Origin: Anaerolineales bacterium
Lineage (GTDB): Bacteria > Chloroflexota > Anaerolineae > Anaerolineales > UBA4823
DNA: 12,771 nt
NCBI GenBank assembly: GCA_020853835.1
Contig: JADYYC010000025.1
Span: 1-12,771 of the forward strand
Direction: 5' to 3'
Shown: piece after piece, positions 12,268-12,771 of the stretch
How positions within the stretch are numbered: the first letter of the stretch is position 1
How the letters are laid out: each line of letters starts with the position of its first letter
The notes under the pieces: model-generated
Database searches by the model: none
What the model was told of the DNA's origin: nothing
Seen by the model: the letters and a program-made list of their open reading frames with translations, nothing else
Translations under genes and position numbers: made by a program

Positions 12268-12771
12268 TGTTGTCCGAGCTGCACATCGAGAATTTTGCGA
12301 TCATTGAGCGCCTGGACCTCGAATTCAATCCAGGGCTGGTGACCTTCACCGGCGAAACCGGCGCAGGAAAATCCATCATTATCGATGCGGTTGAAACGCT
12401 GCTCGGCGGGCGCGCTGAAGCGATCCAGATCCGCAGCGGATCCGAGCGGGCTGTGATCGAAGCCGTTTTTACGCTCCCGGAATCTATTCGCCCTCAAATC
12501 CAGGCTATCCTGGAGCGAGAGGAGCTGCTCGATGAACCGCAAACCCTCAGCCTGGCGCGCGAAATTCGCCAAAACGGGCGGAACGTGGCGCGGGTCAACG
12601 GGCGAAGCGTCAGCACGGGGATGCTGCGCGAGATCAGCGATTATCTTATCGACGTACACGGGCAGTCCGAGCATCTGTCGCTGCTGCACACGAACCAGCA
12701 CCTGAACCTGCTGGACAGGTTTGCCGCCACCCGCCCTGGAAACCAGCTTCAACAGGCGCAAAGCCGCTACA
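12267..12771 (+). CDS. recN: DNA repair protein RecN, 3'-truncated by window edge
   Basis: RecN is an SMC-like ATPase that acts early in double-strand break repair. The first 168 residues are present and begin L-S-E-L-H-I-E-N-F-A-I-I, the typical RecN N-terminus. The Walker A motif G-E-T-G-A-G-K-S lies at 29-36, followed by I-D-A-V-E-T-L-L-G-G-R. The RecN signature V-N-G-R at 110-113 and L-I-D-V-H-G-Q-S-E-H at 127-136 leave little doubt. The remaining coiled coil and the Walker B half lie beyond the window. The ATG at 12267 overlaps the stop of the preceding gene (TGATG), indicating translational coupling. Confidence 0.95.
   Translation, partial: MLSELHIENFAIIERLDLEFNPGLVTFTGETGAGKSIIIDAVETLLGGRAEAIQIRSGSERAVIEAVFTLPESIRPQIQAILEREELLDEPQTLSLAREIRQNGRNVARVNGRSVSTGMLREISDYLIDVHGQSEHLSLLHTNQHLNLLDRFAATRPGNQLQQAQSRY

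Noticed and set aside
12237..12761. - strand open frame opposite recN
   Set aside because: The + strand encodes an unmistakable RecN N-terminus with Walker A; the antisense frame has no recognisable features.

Overview
The window most likely comes from a member of the Chloroflexota, probably class Anaerolineae. This is inferred from gene content and protein style: Ser/Thr/Pro-rich lipoproteins, a B-box zinc-finger membrane protein, a bactofilin-like membrane protein under an ECF sigma factor, and moderately high GC. No rRNA, tRNA, CRISPR array, insertion sequence or prophage was seen. Genes are densely packed, the longest gene-free stretch is about 160 bases, and the window cuts genes at both ends (era on the left, recN on the right).

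Layout. (1) 1-1546, + strand: the 3' part of era and a YhhN-family lysoplasmalogenase, closed by a strong hairpin terminator. (2) 1620-5622, - strand: a tightly coupled operon of ECF sigma factor, zinc anti-sigma factor and bactofilin-like membrane protein, joined by two ATGA overlaps and preceded by an ECF-like promoter. Upstream of it lie a small lipoprotein and a 3-hydroxyisobutyrate/tartronate-semialdehyde reductase family enzyme. (3) 5696-6712, - strand: an NAD-dependent short-chain L-threonine 3-dehydrogenase-like protein. (4) 6872-8502, + strand: a lipoprotein with a probable lectin-like beta-sandwich domain and a solitary TSPPYW DNA methyltransferase. (5) 8605-12771, + strand: a long run of ssb, a DUF3467 protein, a translin-family protein, a Cas4/RecB-like nuclease in two pieces, NAD kinase, a B-box zinc-finger membrane protein and recN. 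Gaps after ssb are very short or overlapping.

The most interesting part is region 5. A PD-(D/E)XK, Fe-S-type Cas4-like nuclease is encoded by two consecutive reading frames in the same phase, separated by one TAA and six codons. Each half carries one predicted membrane helix at the junction. The N-terminal cluster cysteine and the motif histidine lie on the first piece; the D, E-x-K and QxxxY motifs and three cysteines lie on the second. The pieces therefore need to assemble in the membrane, or be joined by readthrough, or the gene is broken. With ssb, a translin-fold protein and recN alongside and no CRISPR visible, this looks like a membrane-tethered nucleic-acid processing or repair module rather than CRISPR adaptation (inference).

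Regulatory signals: ssb has a good sigma70-type promoter and a folded leader; a long interrupted hairpin separates ssb from the DUF3467 gene; nadK has a perfect TATAAT placed so that its transcript could be leaderless; and the ECF operon has a TGCAAC-N16-CGTA element suggesting autoregulation.
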